DNA from: Rhodobacter capsulatus
GTDB taxonomy: Bacteria; Pseudomonadota; Alphaproteobacteria; Rhodobacterales; Rhodobacteraceae
Length of the DNA: 64,000 bases
Assembly: GCF_003254295.1 (NCBI RefSeq)
Contig: NZ_QKZO01000002.1
Span: 62,001 to 126,000 of the forward strand
Reading direction: 5' to 3'
Shown here: piece by piece, positions 50,254 through 59,157 of the stretch
Position numbering within the stretch: position 1 is the first letter of the stretch
Layout: each line of letters starts with the position of its first letter
Notes under the pieces: generated by a model
The model's database searches: none
Told to the model about the DNA's origin: nothing
Seen by the model: only the letters and a program-made list of their open reading frames with translations
Made by a program: the position numbers and the translations under genes

Positions 50254-51126
50254 TCAGCCGCGGCTGCGCTTTTCAAACCGCGGCAGCATCGCGGAAAAGT
50301 CCAGGCCGCGGCCGTCCTCCTCCTCGACGAAGCGGGCGTAAAGCGCCGCGGCCAGTTCGCCCATCGGCGTGTCGGCATCCGCGCCCGTCGCCGCCTGCTG
50401 GCTCAGCCGCAGATCCTTCAGCATCAGCTCCGCCGCGAAACCGGGCTTGTAACCGTTGTCCGCCGGACTTTTCGGCCCGATCCCGGGCGCGGGGCAATAG
50501 GCGTTCATCACCCAGCTGTAGCCGGACGAGGTCGAGACCACGTCGAACATCTTGCCCCGGTCGAGCCCGAGCTTGTCGGCCAGCGCAAAGGCCTCGCAGG
50601 TGGCGATCATGGTGACGCCCAGGATCATGTTATTGCAGATCTTCGCGGCTTGGCCCGCGCCGGAGGCGCCGCAATGCACGGCCTTCTGCCCCATCACCTC
50701 GAAGAGCGGCTGCACCGTGGCAAAGGCCGCGTCGGAGCCCCCGACCATGAAGGTGAGCGTGCCCGCGCTCGCCCCGCCGACGCCGCCCGAAACCGGCGCA
50801 TCGAGCGCCCCCATCCCCGCCGATGCCGCCTTGGCCGCCACGGCGCGGGCGCTTTCGACATCGACGGTCGAGCAATCGCAGAGCACCGCGCCTTGCGTCA
50901 TCGCCGCCAGCGCCTCGTCGGCCACCGCGCGCAGGATCGCGCCATTGGGCAGCATGGTGATCACCACTTCGGCGCCCTGCACCGCCTCGGCGATGCTTTT
51001 GGCCGGGTCGACGCCTTCGGGCGCGGGGGCGGCAAGGTCGAAGCCCGTCACCGCATGGCCCGCCCTGGCCAGATTGGCCGCCATCGGCGCGCCCATGTTC
51101 CCAAGTCCGATGAAACCGATTTTCAT
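50254..51126 (-). CDS. mmsB: 3-hydroxyisobutyrate dehydrogenase
   Basis: A 290-residue NAD-dependent dehydrogenase oxidising 3-hydroxyisobutyrate to methylmalonate semialdehyde in valine degradation. The Rossmann motif GFIGLGNMGAPMAANL is at the start, DAPVSGG near residue 120, and the catalytic-lysine segment GQAAKICNNM near residue 168. The start at 51126 has GGGAGA upstream. It is the last gene of the operon that starts with mmsA. Confidence 0.93.
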   Translation of the reverse strand: MKIGFIGLGNMGAPMAANLARAGHAVTGFDLAAPAPEGVDPAKSIAEAVQGAEVVITMLPNGAILRAVADEALAAMTQGAVLCDCSTVDVESARAVAAKAASAGMGALDAPVSGGVGGASAGTLTFMVGGSDAAFATVQPLFEVMGQKAVHCGASGAGQAAKICNNMILGVTMIATCEAFALADKLGLDRGKMFDVVSTSSGYSWVMNAYCPAPGIGPKSPADNGYKPGFAAELMLKDLRLSQQAATGADADTPMGELAAALYARFVEEEDGRGLDFSAMLPRFEKRSRG

Positions 51127-51156
51127 GTTTTCTCCCAAGGATTTGTGACGCGATCT

Positions 51157-52197
51157 TCAGGCGTCGAAAGGAATTTCCCAGCCCGCGGGCAGGGGGGCGA
51201 GCAGCTCGGCCAGCAGCGGCTCGGGCAGGGTCTCGAGGCTGTAGCGCCAGTTCGGCTTGCGGTCCTTGTCGATGATCTGCGCCCGCACGCCTTCCAGAAA
51301 TTCCGCCTTTTCGACCGCGCGCAGGGTAAAGCGGAACTCGTTTGAAAGCGCGTCGCGGATCGTCGGCGTCGCCCGGGTCATGCGGATCAGCCGCAGCGTC
51401 GCCTCGGCCGAAAGCGCCGAGACCCGGCGCAGGGTGGTGGCCGTTTCCTGCGCGAAATCGCCTTGCATCCGGTCAAGGGTTCCGACGATTTCGCGCAGGC
51501 TTCCCCCGCCGAAAGCCGCGTCGATCTCGGGGCGGAGATCGGCCAGACGGCCCTTTTGCGCGGGGGCAAGCTGTTTCGGCAGGCAGCCGGGATCGCCGGT
51601 CTCGGTGATCTGCGCGATCAGCCCGGGCCAGTCCGCCTCGGGGATGTAAAGATCGGCAAAGCCCGCATAAAGCGCGTCCGCCGCGGCGATGCGCCCGCCG
51701 GTCAGGCCCAGATATTCGCCGATCCGCCCCGGGGCGAGGGCAAGGATCAAGGTGCCGCCCACATCCGGGATCAGGCCGATACCGGTTTCGGGCATGGCGA
51801 TCTGCGTCGTGTCGCCAACGATGCGGTGGCGCGCGTGGCCGCCGATGCCGACGCCGCCGCCCATGACGAAGCCCTGCATGAAGGCCAGGATCGGCTTTTC
51901 ATAGTCCTTGATCCGCGCGTTCAGCCGGTATTCGGACCGCCAGAACCGCGGCCCGATCTCGAAATCGCCTTCCTTGCCAAGGTGATAGATCGTGGCAATG
52001 TCGCCGCCCGCACAAAAGGCGCGCGGCCCTTCGGCGTCGATGATCACGACCTGAACGGCCGGATCATGACGCCAGTCTGCGAGGGCTTTTTCGATCGCCG
52101 CCGCCATGTCGTGATCCAGCGCATTGAGCGCCGCGGGGCGGTTGAAGGTGATGCGGCCTGCGCGGCCCTCCTTGCGGGCCAGGATCCAGTCGGTCAT
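51157..52197 (-). CDS. 3-hydroxyisobutyryl-CoA hydrolase
   Basis: A 346-residue crotonase-fold protein, longer than hydratases and of the ECH_2 type. The oxyanion-hole segment FCAGGDIATIYH, the FVMGGGVGIGGHARHRI segment and the MPETGIGLIPDVGGT segment are characteristic of 3-hydroxyisobutyryl-CoA hydrolase, which frees 3-hydroxyisobutyrate for MmsB. It overlaps the acyl-CoA dehydrogenase gene by ATGA. All four valine-pathway enzymes are encoded together. Confidence 0.92.
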   Translation of the reverse strand: MTDWILARKEGRAGRITFNRPAALNALDHDMAAAIEKALADWRHDPAVQVVIIDAEGPRAFCAGGDIATIYHLGKEGDFEIGPRFWRSEYRLNARIKDYEKPILAFMQGFVMGGGVGIGGHARHRIVGDTTQIAMPETGIGLIPDVGGTLILALAPGRIGEYLGLTGGRIAAADALYAGFADLYIPEADWPGLIAQITETGDPGCLPKQLAPAQKGRLADLRPEIDAAFGGGSLREIVGTLDRMQGDFAQETATTLRRVSALSAEATLRLIRMTRATPTIRDALSNEFRFTLRAVEKAEFLEGVRAQIIDKDRKPNWRYSLETLPEPLLAELLAPLPAGWEIPFDA

Positions 52198-53342
52198 CGG
52201 TCGCGCTCCGCCATCAGGCTGCGGGTGATGATCAACCGCATGATTTCATTGGTGCCTTCGAGGATCTGATGGACGCGCAGATCACGCACCAGCTTTTCGA
52301 TGCCGTAATCGGCCAGATAGCCGTAGCCGCCATGCAGCTGCAGGCATTGGTTGGCGACGTCAAAGGCCGCGTCGGTGACGTAGAGTTTCGCCATGGCACA
52401 GAATTTCGTCGCGTCCGGGGTGGCGTGATCGAGCTTCCAGGCCGCCTGCCGCAGGAAGATCCGCGCCGATTGCAGCTTGACCTCCTGCTCCGCCAGCCGG
52501 AATTGCAGCGCCTGAAACTGGTCAAGCGACTGGCCAAAGGCCTTGCGCTCGCCCATGTAGCGCAAAGTCGCGTCAAACGCCGCCTGCGCCCCCCCCAAAG
52601 CCGAGGCCGCGATATTGAGCCGCCCGCCATCGAGCCCCGCCATCGCATAGGCAAAACCCTTGCCCTCGACCCCCACAAGGTTCTCGGCCGGGATCATGCA
52701 ATCGTCGAAATTCACCTGCGCGGTGGGTTGCGCCCGCCAGCCCATCTTGTCCTCAAGCCCGCCAAAGGACAGCCCCTTTGTCCCCGCCGCGACCACCACG
52801 GTCGAGATGCCCTTCGGGCCGTCCCCCCCGGTGCGCACCATGGTCACATAGGCATCCGAATAGCCGCCGCCCGAGATGAAGGCCTTGGTGCCATTGAGCT
52901 TGTAACCGCCCGGCACGGGTTCGGCCCGGGTGCGCAAGGCGGCGGCGTCCGAGCCCGAGCCGGGTTCGGTCAGGCAATAGGAAAAGATCGTCTCCATGCT
53001 GCACAGCTTCGGCAGGAGCCGGGCCTTCATCTCCGGGCTGCCGAATTTGTCGATCATGCCGCCGCACATGTTGTGGATCGACAGGAACGAGCCCACCGCC
53101 GGGCAGGCCATCGCCAAGGCCTCGAAGACCAGCGTCGCATCGAGCCGGCTCAGTCCCGAGCCGCCGTAATCCTCGGAAACATAGAGGCCGCCCAGCCCCA
53201 GCGCCGCCACCTTGGGCCACAGATCGCGCGGGATCGTGCCCGCCGCCTCCCAGGCGCGGGCCTGCGGGGCGATCTGCTCCTGCCCGAAGGCGAAGGCCAT
53301 GTCAAAGATGGCCTGTTGCTCCTCGCTCAACGCGAAATCCAT
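52194..53342 (-). CDS. acyl-CoA dehydrogenase, probably isobutyryl-CoA dehydrogenase
   Basis: A 382-residue flavoprotein. FAD-binding motifs CLTEPGSGSDAAAL and KAFISGGG are clear, and the catalytic glutamate is in ILEGTNEIMR at the C-terminus. The substrate isobutyryl-CoA is inferred from the operon (valine pathway). The start at 53342 is chosen because MDFALSEEQ is the standard opening; a 22-residue extension was rejected. A repeat element separates it from mmsA, 217 bases upstream. Confidence 0.92.
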   Translation of the reverse strand: MDFALSEEQQAIFDMAFAFGQEQIAPQARAWEAAGTIPRDLWPKVAALGLGGLYVSEDYGGSGLSRLDATLVFEALAMACPAVGSFLSIHNMCGGMIDKFGSPEMKARLLPKLCSMETIFSYCLTEPGSGSDAAALRTRAEPVPGGYKLNGTKAFISGGGYSDAYVTMVRTGGDGPKGISTVVVAAGTKGLSFGGLEDKMGWRAQPTAQVNFDDCMIPAENLVGVEGKGFAYAMAGLDGGRLNIAASALGGAQAAFDATLRYMGERKAFGQSLDQFQALQFRLAEQEVKLQSARIFLRQAAWKLDHATPDATKFCAMAKLYVTDAAFDVANQCLQLHGGYGYLADYGIEKLVRDLRVHQILEGTNEIMRLIITRSLMAERDR

Positions 53343-53417
53343 GCGCCCCTCCCAAACCGCGTGAATTGAACATCTGTTTAATTTCGAATCCTTGCACGAA
53401 TTTTGCAAGGGAAGGGG

Positions 53418-53512
53418 GAGGGGCGCTGCCCCTCTTGGCCTGCGGCCAATTCACCCCGAGGTATTTCGGGCAAGATGAAGCCATGGGCTTTTTCTTGGCG
53501 CAAATACGCCTC
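53418..53512. repeat. bipartite interspersed repeat between mmsA and the acyl-CoA dehydrogenase gene
   Basis: Hairpin GAGGGGC/GCCCCTC (53418-53434), hairpin TTGGCC/GGCCAA (53435-53449), left arm (53454-53479), nine-base spacer, right arm (about 53489-53510). The left arm is of the CATCTTG type and the right arm of the CTTGGCG type, so the copy is a hybrid. It lies inside an operon. Confidence 0.75.
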
Positions 53513-53559
53513 TGGCCCGAAGGGCAAGCCGCGCCTTTGGCGCGGCCCCCGTGTCCGGG

Positions 53560-55059
53560 TCAGTCGAGCGCCTTGAAGTTCAAGGCGACGCCGTCCTTGA
53601 TCCCCGAGAACCAGCGCGCGGTGACCGTTTTCGTCTTCGTGTAGAAGCGGAAGGCGTCGGGGCCGTATTGGTTCAGATCGCCGAAGGCCGATTTCTTCCA
53701 GCCGCCGAAGGTGTAGTAGGACAGCGGCACCGGGATCGGGAAGTTGATGCCGACCATGCCGACATTGACGCGGCTGGCGAAATCGCGCGCGGTGTCGCCG
53801 TCGGCGGTGAAGATCGCCGTGCCGTTGCCGTAGTCATTGTCGATCACCAGCTTCAGCGCGTCCTCGTAGGTCTCGGCGCGCACGACGCTCAGCACCGGGC
53901 CGAAGATCTCCTGCTTGTAGATCTCCATCTCGGGCGTCACCGCGTCAAAGAGGGTCGGGCCGACGTAATAGCCGTTTTCATAGCCCTGGATCTTCAGCCC
54001 GCGCCCGTCGACGACCAGCTTCGCGCCCTGCTCGACGCCCGAGGTGATCAGCCCCTCGATCCGGTCTTTCGCCTGCTGCGTGATCACCGGCCCGAAATCG
54101 ACATCGGCGCCGCCCGTGTAGGGACCGACCTTCAGCTTCTCGATCTTCGGGATCAGCCGCGAGATCAGCGCCTCGGCCGTGCCCTTGCCCACCGGCACCG
54201 CGACCGAGATCGCCATGCAGCGTTCCCCGGCCGCGCCGTAGCCCGCGCCCACCAGCGCATCGGCGGCCTTGTCCATGTCGGCATCGGGCATGATCAGCAT
54301 GTGGTTTTTCGCGCCGCCAAAGCACTGCGCGCGTTTGCCATTCGCACAGGCGCGGCCATAGATATATTGCGCGATCGGCGTCGAGCCGACAAAGCCCACC
54401 GCCTGCACGGTGTCGTTGTCAAGGATCGCATCGACCGCTTCCTTGTCGCCGTTCACCACCTGCAGCACGCCATCGGGCAGGCCCGCTTCCTTGGCCAGTT
54501 CCGCCAGACGCAGCGCGGTCGAGGGGCAGCGTTCCGAGGGTTTCAGGATCATCGCATTGCCCGCCGACAGCGCCGGGCCCATCTTCCACAGCGGGATCAT
54601 GGCGGGGAAGTTGAACGGCGTGATCCCCGCGACGACGCCAAGCGGCTGGCGCATCGCATAGATGTCGATGCCCGGTCCCGCGCCATCGGTATATTCGCCC
54701 TTCAGCAGTGCCGGGGCGCCCATGCAGACCTCGATCACCTCAAGGCCGCGTTGCACGTCGCCACGGCCATCGGCCAGCACCTTGCCATGCTCGACCGAGA
54801 CAAGCTCCGCCAGCTCGTCCATATGCGTGTTGATCAGATCGGCGAATTTCATCATCACCCGGGCGCGGCGCTGCGGGTTCGTCGCGGCCCAGCCCGGCTG
54901 GGCGCGTTCGGCGGCGGCGACGGCGGCGTCAAGCTCGGCCTTGCTCGCCAGCGCCACGCGCGCGCGCACTTCGCCCGTGGCCGGGTTCATCACCTCGGCG
55001 AACCGGCCCGAGCTGCCCGCGACCATCTTGCCGTCGATCCAGTGTCCGATCTCTTTCAT
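53560..55059 (-). CDS. mmsA: methylmalonate-semialdehyde dehydrogenase (CoA-acylating)
   Basis: A 499-residue aldehyde dehydrogenase converting methylmalonate semialdehyde to propionyl-CoA, the last step of valine degradation. The catalytic cysteine is in AGERCMAISVAVPVG, and ITPFNFPAMIPLWKMGPAL and GGAKNHMLIMPDADMDKA are typical. The start MKEIGHWIDG at 55059 has GGAGGATAG upstream; the frame stays open upstream through the divergent regulator, which is an artefact of GC-rich DNA. First gene of the operon. Confidence 0.95.
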   Translation of the reverse strand: MKEIGHWIDGKMVAGSSGRFAEVMNPATGEVRARVALASKAELDAAVAAAERAQPGWAATNPQRRARVMMKFADLINTHMDELAELVSVEHGKVLADGRGDVQRGLEVIEVCMGAPALLKGEYTDGAGPGIDIYAMRQPLGVVAGITPFNFPAMIPLWKMGPALSAGNAMILKPSERCPSTALRLAELAKEAGLPDGVLQVVNGDKEAVDAILDNDTVQAVGFVGSTPIAQYIYGRACANGKRAQCFGGAKNHMLIMPDADMDKAADALVGAGYGAAGERCMAISVAVPVGKGTAEALISRLIPKIEKLKVGPYTGGADVDFGPVITQQAKDRIEGLITSGVEQGAKLVVDGRGLKIQGYENGYYVGPTLFDAVTPEMEIYKQEIFGPVLSVVRAETYEDALKLVIDNDYGNGTAIFTADGDTARDFASRVNVGMVGINFPIPVPLSYYTFGGWKKSAFGDLNQYGPDAFRFYTKTKTVTARWFSGIKDGVALNFKALD

Positions 55060-55085
55060 TCTATCCTCCCTGACAGGTTTGCGCC

Positions 55086-55114
55086 ATATTACCCTTGCGA
55101 AAATGCCGCCAAAA
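55086..55114 (-). promoter_or_regulatory. mmsA operon promoter
   Basis: Minus-strand TTTTGG (55114-55109) and TAATAT (55091-55086) are spaced by 17 bases. The -35 is weak, as expected for an activator-dependent promoter. The palindromic operator at 55126-55151 would lie around -47 to -72. Confidence 0.6.
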
Positions 55115-55125
55115 GAGGAAGTCAG

Positions 55126-55151
55126 GCAAAAGCGTTTTGCATAATTGCAAA
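55126..55151. promoter_or_regulatory. overlapping palindromes, probable LysR operator
   Basis: GCAAAAGCGTTTTGC (55126-55140) and TTTGCATAATTGCAAA (55136-55151) are two perfect inverted repeats sharing five bases, between mmsA and the divergent LysR gene. The second fits the T-N11-A rule for LysR regulators. The position relative to the mmsA promoter suits activation, and the overlap with the regulator's own start region suits autorepression. Confidence 0.75.
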
Positions 55152-55161
55152 GGGTGCGGCG

Positions 55162-56091
55162 ATGGACTGGGATGATCTGCGGGTGTTTCTGGCGGTGGCG
55201 CGGGCGGAAAGCCTGTCGGGCGCGGGCCGGGGGCTGAAATGCGATGCGGCGACGGTGGGGCGGCGCGTGGCGCGGCTCGAGGAAGCGGTGGGCGCGAAGC
55301 TGTTTGCGAAATCGCCGCAGGGCTATGCGCTGACCGCCGAGGGGGCGCGGCTGATGCCGCATGCGGAAGCCGCCGAGGCGGCCTTTGCCGCCGCGACCGA
55401 GGAGCTTTCGGGCGCGGCGGGCCAGATCACCGGCCAGCTGCGCATCGGCGCGCCGGATGGCTGCGCAAATTACCTGCTGCCGCAGGTCTGCGCCGAGATC
55501 TGTGACGCGCATCCGGGGCTGGAGATCCAGATCGTTGCGCTGCCGCGGGTCTTCAACCTCTCGAAACGCGAGGCGGATATGGCGATTGCGGTGTCCCCGC
55601 CCTCGGCCGGGCGGCTGACGGTGCAGAAACTTGTCGACTATCAGCTGCATCTGGCCGGGCACGAGGCCTATCTGCGCCGCCATCCGCCGATCCTGGAACG
55701 CGCGCAGCTGAAGGGGCACCGGATCGTCGGCTATATTCCCGACATGATCTTCGACAAGGAACTGGATTATCTGGCGCAGACCGGGGCTTCGACGGTGGAA
55801 CTGGCGTCGAATTCGGTCTCGGTGCAGATGCAGATGCTGCGGGCGGGGGCGGGCCTCGGCATCGTGCATGATTTCGCGCTGCCCTTCACGCCCGGTGTCG
55901 TGCGCGTTCTGCCCGATCAGATCGCGCTTTCCCGTGCGTTCTGGCTGATCCGGCATGCCGATGACCGCCGCTCGGAACGGCTCGACCGGCTGGCCGAGGC
56001 CTTGGGGCGGGGCATGCGGCGCGAGGTGGCGCGGCTTGAGGCGCTGGCCGCGGCGGGGGCGGGCCTGGGCTCGCCGACGCGGGCGCTGTGA
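55162..56091 (+). CDS. LysR family transcriptional regulator of the valine operon
   Basis: A 309-residue LysR regulator. The N-terminal helix-turn-helix covers about residues 2-60 (DWDDLRVFLAVARAESLSGA and following), and a substrate-binding domain follows from about residue 92. It is divergent from mmsA with 102 bases between the two starts. The operator in that gap makes control of the mmsA operon very likely. The effector is probably a valine-pathway intermediate, but that is inference. Confidence 0.9.
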   Translation: MDWDDLRVFLAVARAESLSGAGRGLKCDAATVGRRVARLEEAVGAKLFAKSPQGYALTAEGARLMPHAEAAEAAFAAATEELSGAAGQITGQLRIGAPDGCANYLLPQVCAEICDAHPGLEIQIVALPRVFNLSKREADMAIAVSPPSAGRLTVQKLVDYQLHLAGHEAYLRRHPPILERAQLKGHRIVGYIPDMIFDKELDYLAQTGASTVELASNSVSVQMQMLRAGAGLGIVHDFALPFTPGVVRVLPDQIALSRAFWLIRHADDRRSERLDRLAEALGRGMRREVARLEALAAAGAGLGSPTRAL

Positions 56092-56182
56092 CGCTGCGGC
56101 GCGGCAGGGGGTGCTTGCAAATTCCGCGCCGATGCTGTTGCGTGCGCTCACCTTTCGGTGACTGCGGTCTGAGGAGGACTGG

Positions 56183-56689
56183 ATGCGGATCGGCCTTTAC
56201 CCCGGAACCTTCGACCCGGTGACGCTTGGGCATATCGACATCATCGAGCGCGCTTTGGCGCTGGTGGACCGTCTGGTGATCGGGGTGGCGATCAACCGCG
56301 ACAAGGGGCCGCTGTTTTCGCTCGAGGAGCGGGTGGGGATGCTGCAGGCCGAATGCGCGCCGATCACCGCGCGGCGCGGCGGCGAGATCGTCGTGCATCC
56401 GTTCGAAAACCTGCTGATCGATTGCGCCCGCGATGTCGGCGCGGGCGTGATCGTGCGCGGGCTGCGGGCGGTGGCGGATTTCGAATATGAATTCCAGATG
56501 GTGGGCATGAACCGGGCGCTGGATGCGAGTGTCGAGACCGTGTTCCTGATGGCCGATGCGCGGCGACAGGCGATCGCCTCGAAGCTGGTGAAGGAAATCG
56601 CCCGGCTGGGCGGCGACGTGTCGAAATTCGTGACGCCCGCGGTGGCCGAGCGCCTGAGCGCGCGGCTGAGCCGCCAGGCCGCGCCGTGA
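56183..56689 (+). CDS. coaD: phosphopantetheine adenylyltransferase
   Basis: A 168-residue enzyme of coenzyme A synthesis that makes dephospho-CoA from 4'-phosphopantetheine and ATP. The nucleotidyltransferase motif GTFDPVTLGHIDII is at the start, VRGLRAVADFEYEFQM in the middle. GAGGAG precedes the ATG. A solitary gene, convergent with purF across a 202-base repeat. Confidence 0.95.
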   Translation: MRIGLYPGTFDPVTLGHIDIIERALALVDRLVIGVAINRDKGPLFSLEERVGMLQAECAPITARRGGEIVVHPFENLLIDCARDVGAGVIVRGLRAVADFEYEFQMVGMNRALDASVETVFLMADARRQAIASKLVKEIARLGGDVSKFVTPAVAERLSARLSRQAAP

Positions 56690-56741
56690 CGGTGCAGATG
56701 ACCGGCCATCGCCAGCCCGCGGATTTCGGCTGAGGGAAGAG

Positions 56742-56943
56742 TTTCGCCTCGGGCTTCGCCCGAGGCGACCCGCCGGGGGCTCCGCCCCCGGGCCCCCGGG
56801 ATATTTGAAGCAAGGCGAAAGAGGACGGGCAAGCGCTTTCCGTCCGGCGTCGTGATGAAAATGGCCTTGTTTTTCCTTGGCAAAATACGCCGGGGGGGGG
56901 GCGGCGCCCCCCGCGGGTCGCCTCGGGCCTGCCCGAGGCGAAA
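56742..56943. repeat. long inverted-repeat element between coaD and purF
   Basis: The outermost bases TTTCGCCTCGGGC (56742-56754) and GCCCGAGGCGAAA (56931-56943) are perfect inverted copies. Inside them GCCCGAGGCGACCCG (56758-56772) and CGGGTCGCCTCGGGC (56914-56928) match perfectly as well. Inside these are GC palindromes and the two family arms (56793-56821, 56869-56895). Each terminus can also fold locally into a 10-base stem. The whole is about 202 bases and resembles a MITE or a giant bidirectional terminator. Confidence 0.8.
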
Positions 56944-56950
56944 GACCTTC

Positions 56951-58417
56951 TCAGCCCTTCATCTTGAAGCCCTTGCCGATCTGATCGGCGGGCTTCACCG
57001 GATAATCGCCCGAGAAACAGGCGTCGCAATATTGCGGGCAGGCAGTGTCGCGCCCGGCCTCGGCCCCCGCGGCGCGGTAAAGCCCGTCGAGCGAGATGAA
57101 TTCAAGGCTGTTCACCCCGATCCACTCGCGCATCTCCTCGACCGACATCCGCGCCGCCAGAAGCTTGTTCCGGTCGGGCGTGTCGACGCCGTAAAAGCAC
57201 GGCCAGGCGGTGGGCGGGCTGGCGATCCGGAAATGCACCTCGGCCGCGCCGGCTTCCAGGATCATCTCCTTGATCTTGCGGCTTGTCGTGCCCCGCACCA
57301 CCGAATCGTCGACCAGCACCACGCGCTTGCCCTTGATCAGGCAGCGGTTCACGTTCAGCTTCAGCCGCACGCCCATGTTGCGGATATGCTCGGTCGGCTC
57401 GATGAAGGTGCGGCCCATGTATTGGTTGCGGGTGATGCCAAGCGCGAAGGGGATCCCCGATTCCTGGCTGTAGCCGATCGCGGCAGGCGTGCCGCTGTCG
57501 GGCACCGGGCAGACCAGATCGGCCTCGACCGGGGCCTCGCGCGCCAGCTCCACCCCGATCTGACGGCGCGTCTCATAGACCGAGCGGCCGCCGATGATGC
57601 TGTCGGGCCGCGAGAAATAGACATGCTCGAAGATGCAGAACCGCGGTTGCGCGGCGTGGAAGGGCCGGGTGCTTTCGATCTGGCCTTCGTGGATGATCAC
57701 CATCTCGCCGGGTTCGATCTCGCGCACCAGTTCCGCCCCGATGATGTCGAGCGCGCAGGTCTCGGACGAGAGCACATAGCCGTTCTCGCCGAGCCGCCCC
57801 AGCACCAGCGGCCGCACGCCCAGCGGGTCGCGCACGCCAATGAGCTTCGTGCGCGTCATCGCGATGACGGAAAACGCCCCCTCGACCCGGCGCAGCGCAT
57901 CGGCGATGCGCTCGGCATGGTTGGTCTGGATCGAGCGCGCCATCAGATGGATGATGCATTCGCTGTCCGACCCCGACTGGAAGATTGCGCCGCGGTCGAT
58001 CAGCTCGCGGCGCAGCGCATCGGCATTCGTCAGGTTGCCGTTATGCGCGATCGCGCAGCCGCCCATCGAAAACTCACCGAAGAAGGGCTGGATGTCGCGG
58101 ATCACCGCCGCCTTCGATCCCGCCGTCGAATAGCGCACATGGCCGATGGCCAAGGGCCCCGGCAGCGTTTCCATCAGCGAGGCCTTGGTGAAATTGTCGC
58201 GCACATAGCCGAAGCGATGCGCCGAATTGAAGCCCTTGGCCGGATCATGGGCGACGATGCCGCCCGCTTCCTGGCCACGGTGCTGCAGCGCATGCAGGCC
58301 GAGCGCCACGAAATTCGCCGCGTCGACGACGCCGATCACGCCGAAAACGCCGCATTCCTCCTTCAGCTTGTCGTCGTCAAACGGATGCGACAGGAAGGTC
58401 TTTTCGGCAACGGTCAT
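56951..58417 (-). CDS. purF: amidophosphoribosyltransferase
   Basis: A 488-residue enzyme for the first committed step of purine synthesis (PRPP plus glutamine to phosphoribosylamine). The catalytic cysteine is C22 in EECGVFG, so a 21-residue propeptide must be removed, as in the Bacillus type. Cysteines in PRFCIFEH, WPCFYG and CPQYCDACF fit the [4Fe-4S] ligands of that type. The PRPP motif VLVDDSVVRGTTS is present. It is last in the series radA-cvpA-purF, although the gap to cvpA is 116 bases with a terminator-like hairpin. Confidence 0.95.
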   Translation of the reverse strand: MTVAEKTFLSHPFDDDKLKEECGVFGVIGVVDAANFVALGLHALQHRGQEAGGIVAHDPAKGFNSAHRFGYVRDNFTKASLMETLPGPLAIGHVRYSTAGSKAAVIRDIQPFFGEFSMGGCAIAHNGNLTNADALRRELIDRGAIFQSGSDSECIIHLMARSIQTNHAERIADALRRVEGAFSVIAMTRTKLIGVRDPLGVRPLVLGRLGENGYVLSSETCALDIIGAELVREIEPGEMVIIHEGQIESTRPFHAAQPRFCIFEHVYFSRPDSIIGGRSVYETRRQIGVELAREAPVEADLVCPVPDSGTPAAIGYSQESGIPFALGITRNQYMGRTFIEPTEHIRNMGVRLKLNVNRCLIKGKRVVLVDDSVVRGTTSRKIKEMILEAGAAEVHFRIASPPTAWPCFYGVDTPDRNKLLAARMSVEEMREWIGVNSLEFISLDGLYRAAGAEAGRDTACPQYCDACFSGDYPVKPADQIGKGFKMKG

Positions 58418-58460
58418 GGGAAGGCTCCAGGGATCTTGGGCTTGGCGCGGCTTTAACGCG

Positions 58461-58487
58461 AAACGGGAGGGGTGTTAAGCCCTCCCG
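58461..58487 (-). terminator. hairpin between cvpA and purF, probable (partial) terminator
   Basis: CGGGAGGG (58464-58471) and CCCTCCCG (58480-58487) pair perfectly; on the minus strand only TTT follows. It would limit read-through from cvpA into purF. Confidence 0.65.
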
Positions 58488-58533
58488 CTCGGAATTCCTT
58501 ACAAAGCTGTCACGATTTCGCGCGGGTCATGGC

Positions 58534-59136
58534 TCAGTTCGTGGCGGGGGGCGTCACGCCGCCGGGCAGAACCGTCTCGGCGGCGGGGGTGCATTTCGCC
58601 ACCAGGGTTTCGTAGCGCGCGACGATCCAGCCCGGCGCATCATCGGGCATCGTGTCGTCCATCTGCCCGCTCAGCTTGGAAAAAACCTTGGCGGCGCGCG
58701 AATTGTCCACCACCGGCATCGCCTGGGCGGTGACCAGCTTGTCATAGACGACGAAGGCCACCGCGACGAGGATCACCCCGCGCGCGACGCCGAAGAGAAA
58801 TCCGAGGCCCTGATCGAGCCCGCCCAGCACCGAGCGTTGCACCAGCGTCGCAAAAAGCGGCGTCAGGATCGAAAACAGCACCAGCGAGAGCGCAAAGACC
58901 GCGGCGAAACCGCCGATCGTTGCCAATTCGCAGCTGTCGGCCAGAAACTTGTTCAGGACCGGCAGCTGCGCGATCAAGGGCTTGGCGGCATCGGCAAAGG
59001 TATAGGCCAGCACCGCCGCGCCGATCCAGCCCATGATGGCCAGCCCCTCGCGCACGAAGCCGCGGCTGTAGGCGAGGATCGCCGACAGGATGATGGTGAT
59101 CGCCACGATGGCGTCGACGATGGTGAACCCTTCCAT
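58534..59136 (-). CDS. cvpA: CvpA family membrane protein
   Basis: A 200-residue protein with four membrane helices in the first 140 residues (VDAIVAITIILSAILAYSRG opens the first) and a polar C-terminal tail. CvpA is needed for colicin V production and envelope stress tolerance in enterobacteria; its activity is unknown. Association with purF is common in proteobacteria. It follows radA by 21 bases. Confidence 0.92.
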   Translation of the reverse strand: MEGFTIVDAIVAITIILSAILAYSRGFVREGLAIMGWIGAAVLAYTFADAAKPLIAQLPVLNKFLADSCELATIGGFAAVFALSLVLFSILTPLFATLVQRSVLGGLDQGLGFLFGVARGVILVAVAFVVYDKLVTAQAMPVVDNSRAAKVFSKLSGQMDDTMPDDAPGWIVARYETLVAKCTPAAETVLPGGVTPPATN

Positions 59137-59157
59137 GGTTCCAAACCCCCTGTGACG

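Noticed and set aside
53551-56091. LysR regulator read as an 846-residue protein
   Set aside because: The N-terminal half is antisense to mmsA; the helix-turn-helix starts at 55162.
53560-56151. mmsA read as an 863-residue protein
   Set aside because: The upstream half is antisense to the LysR gene; the conserved mmsA start with GGAGG is at 55059.
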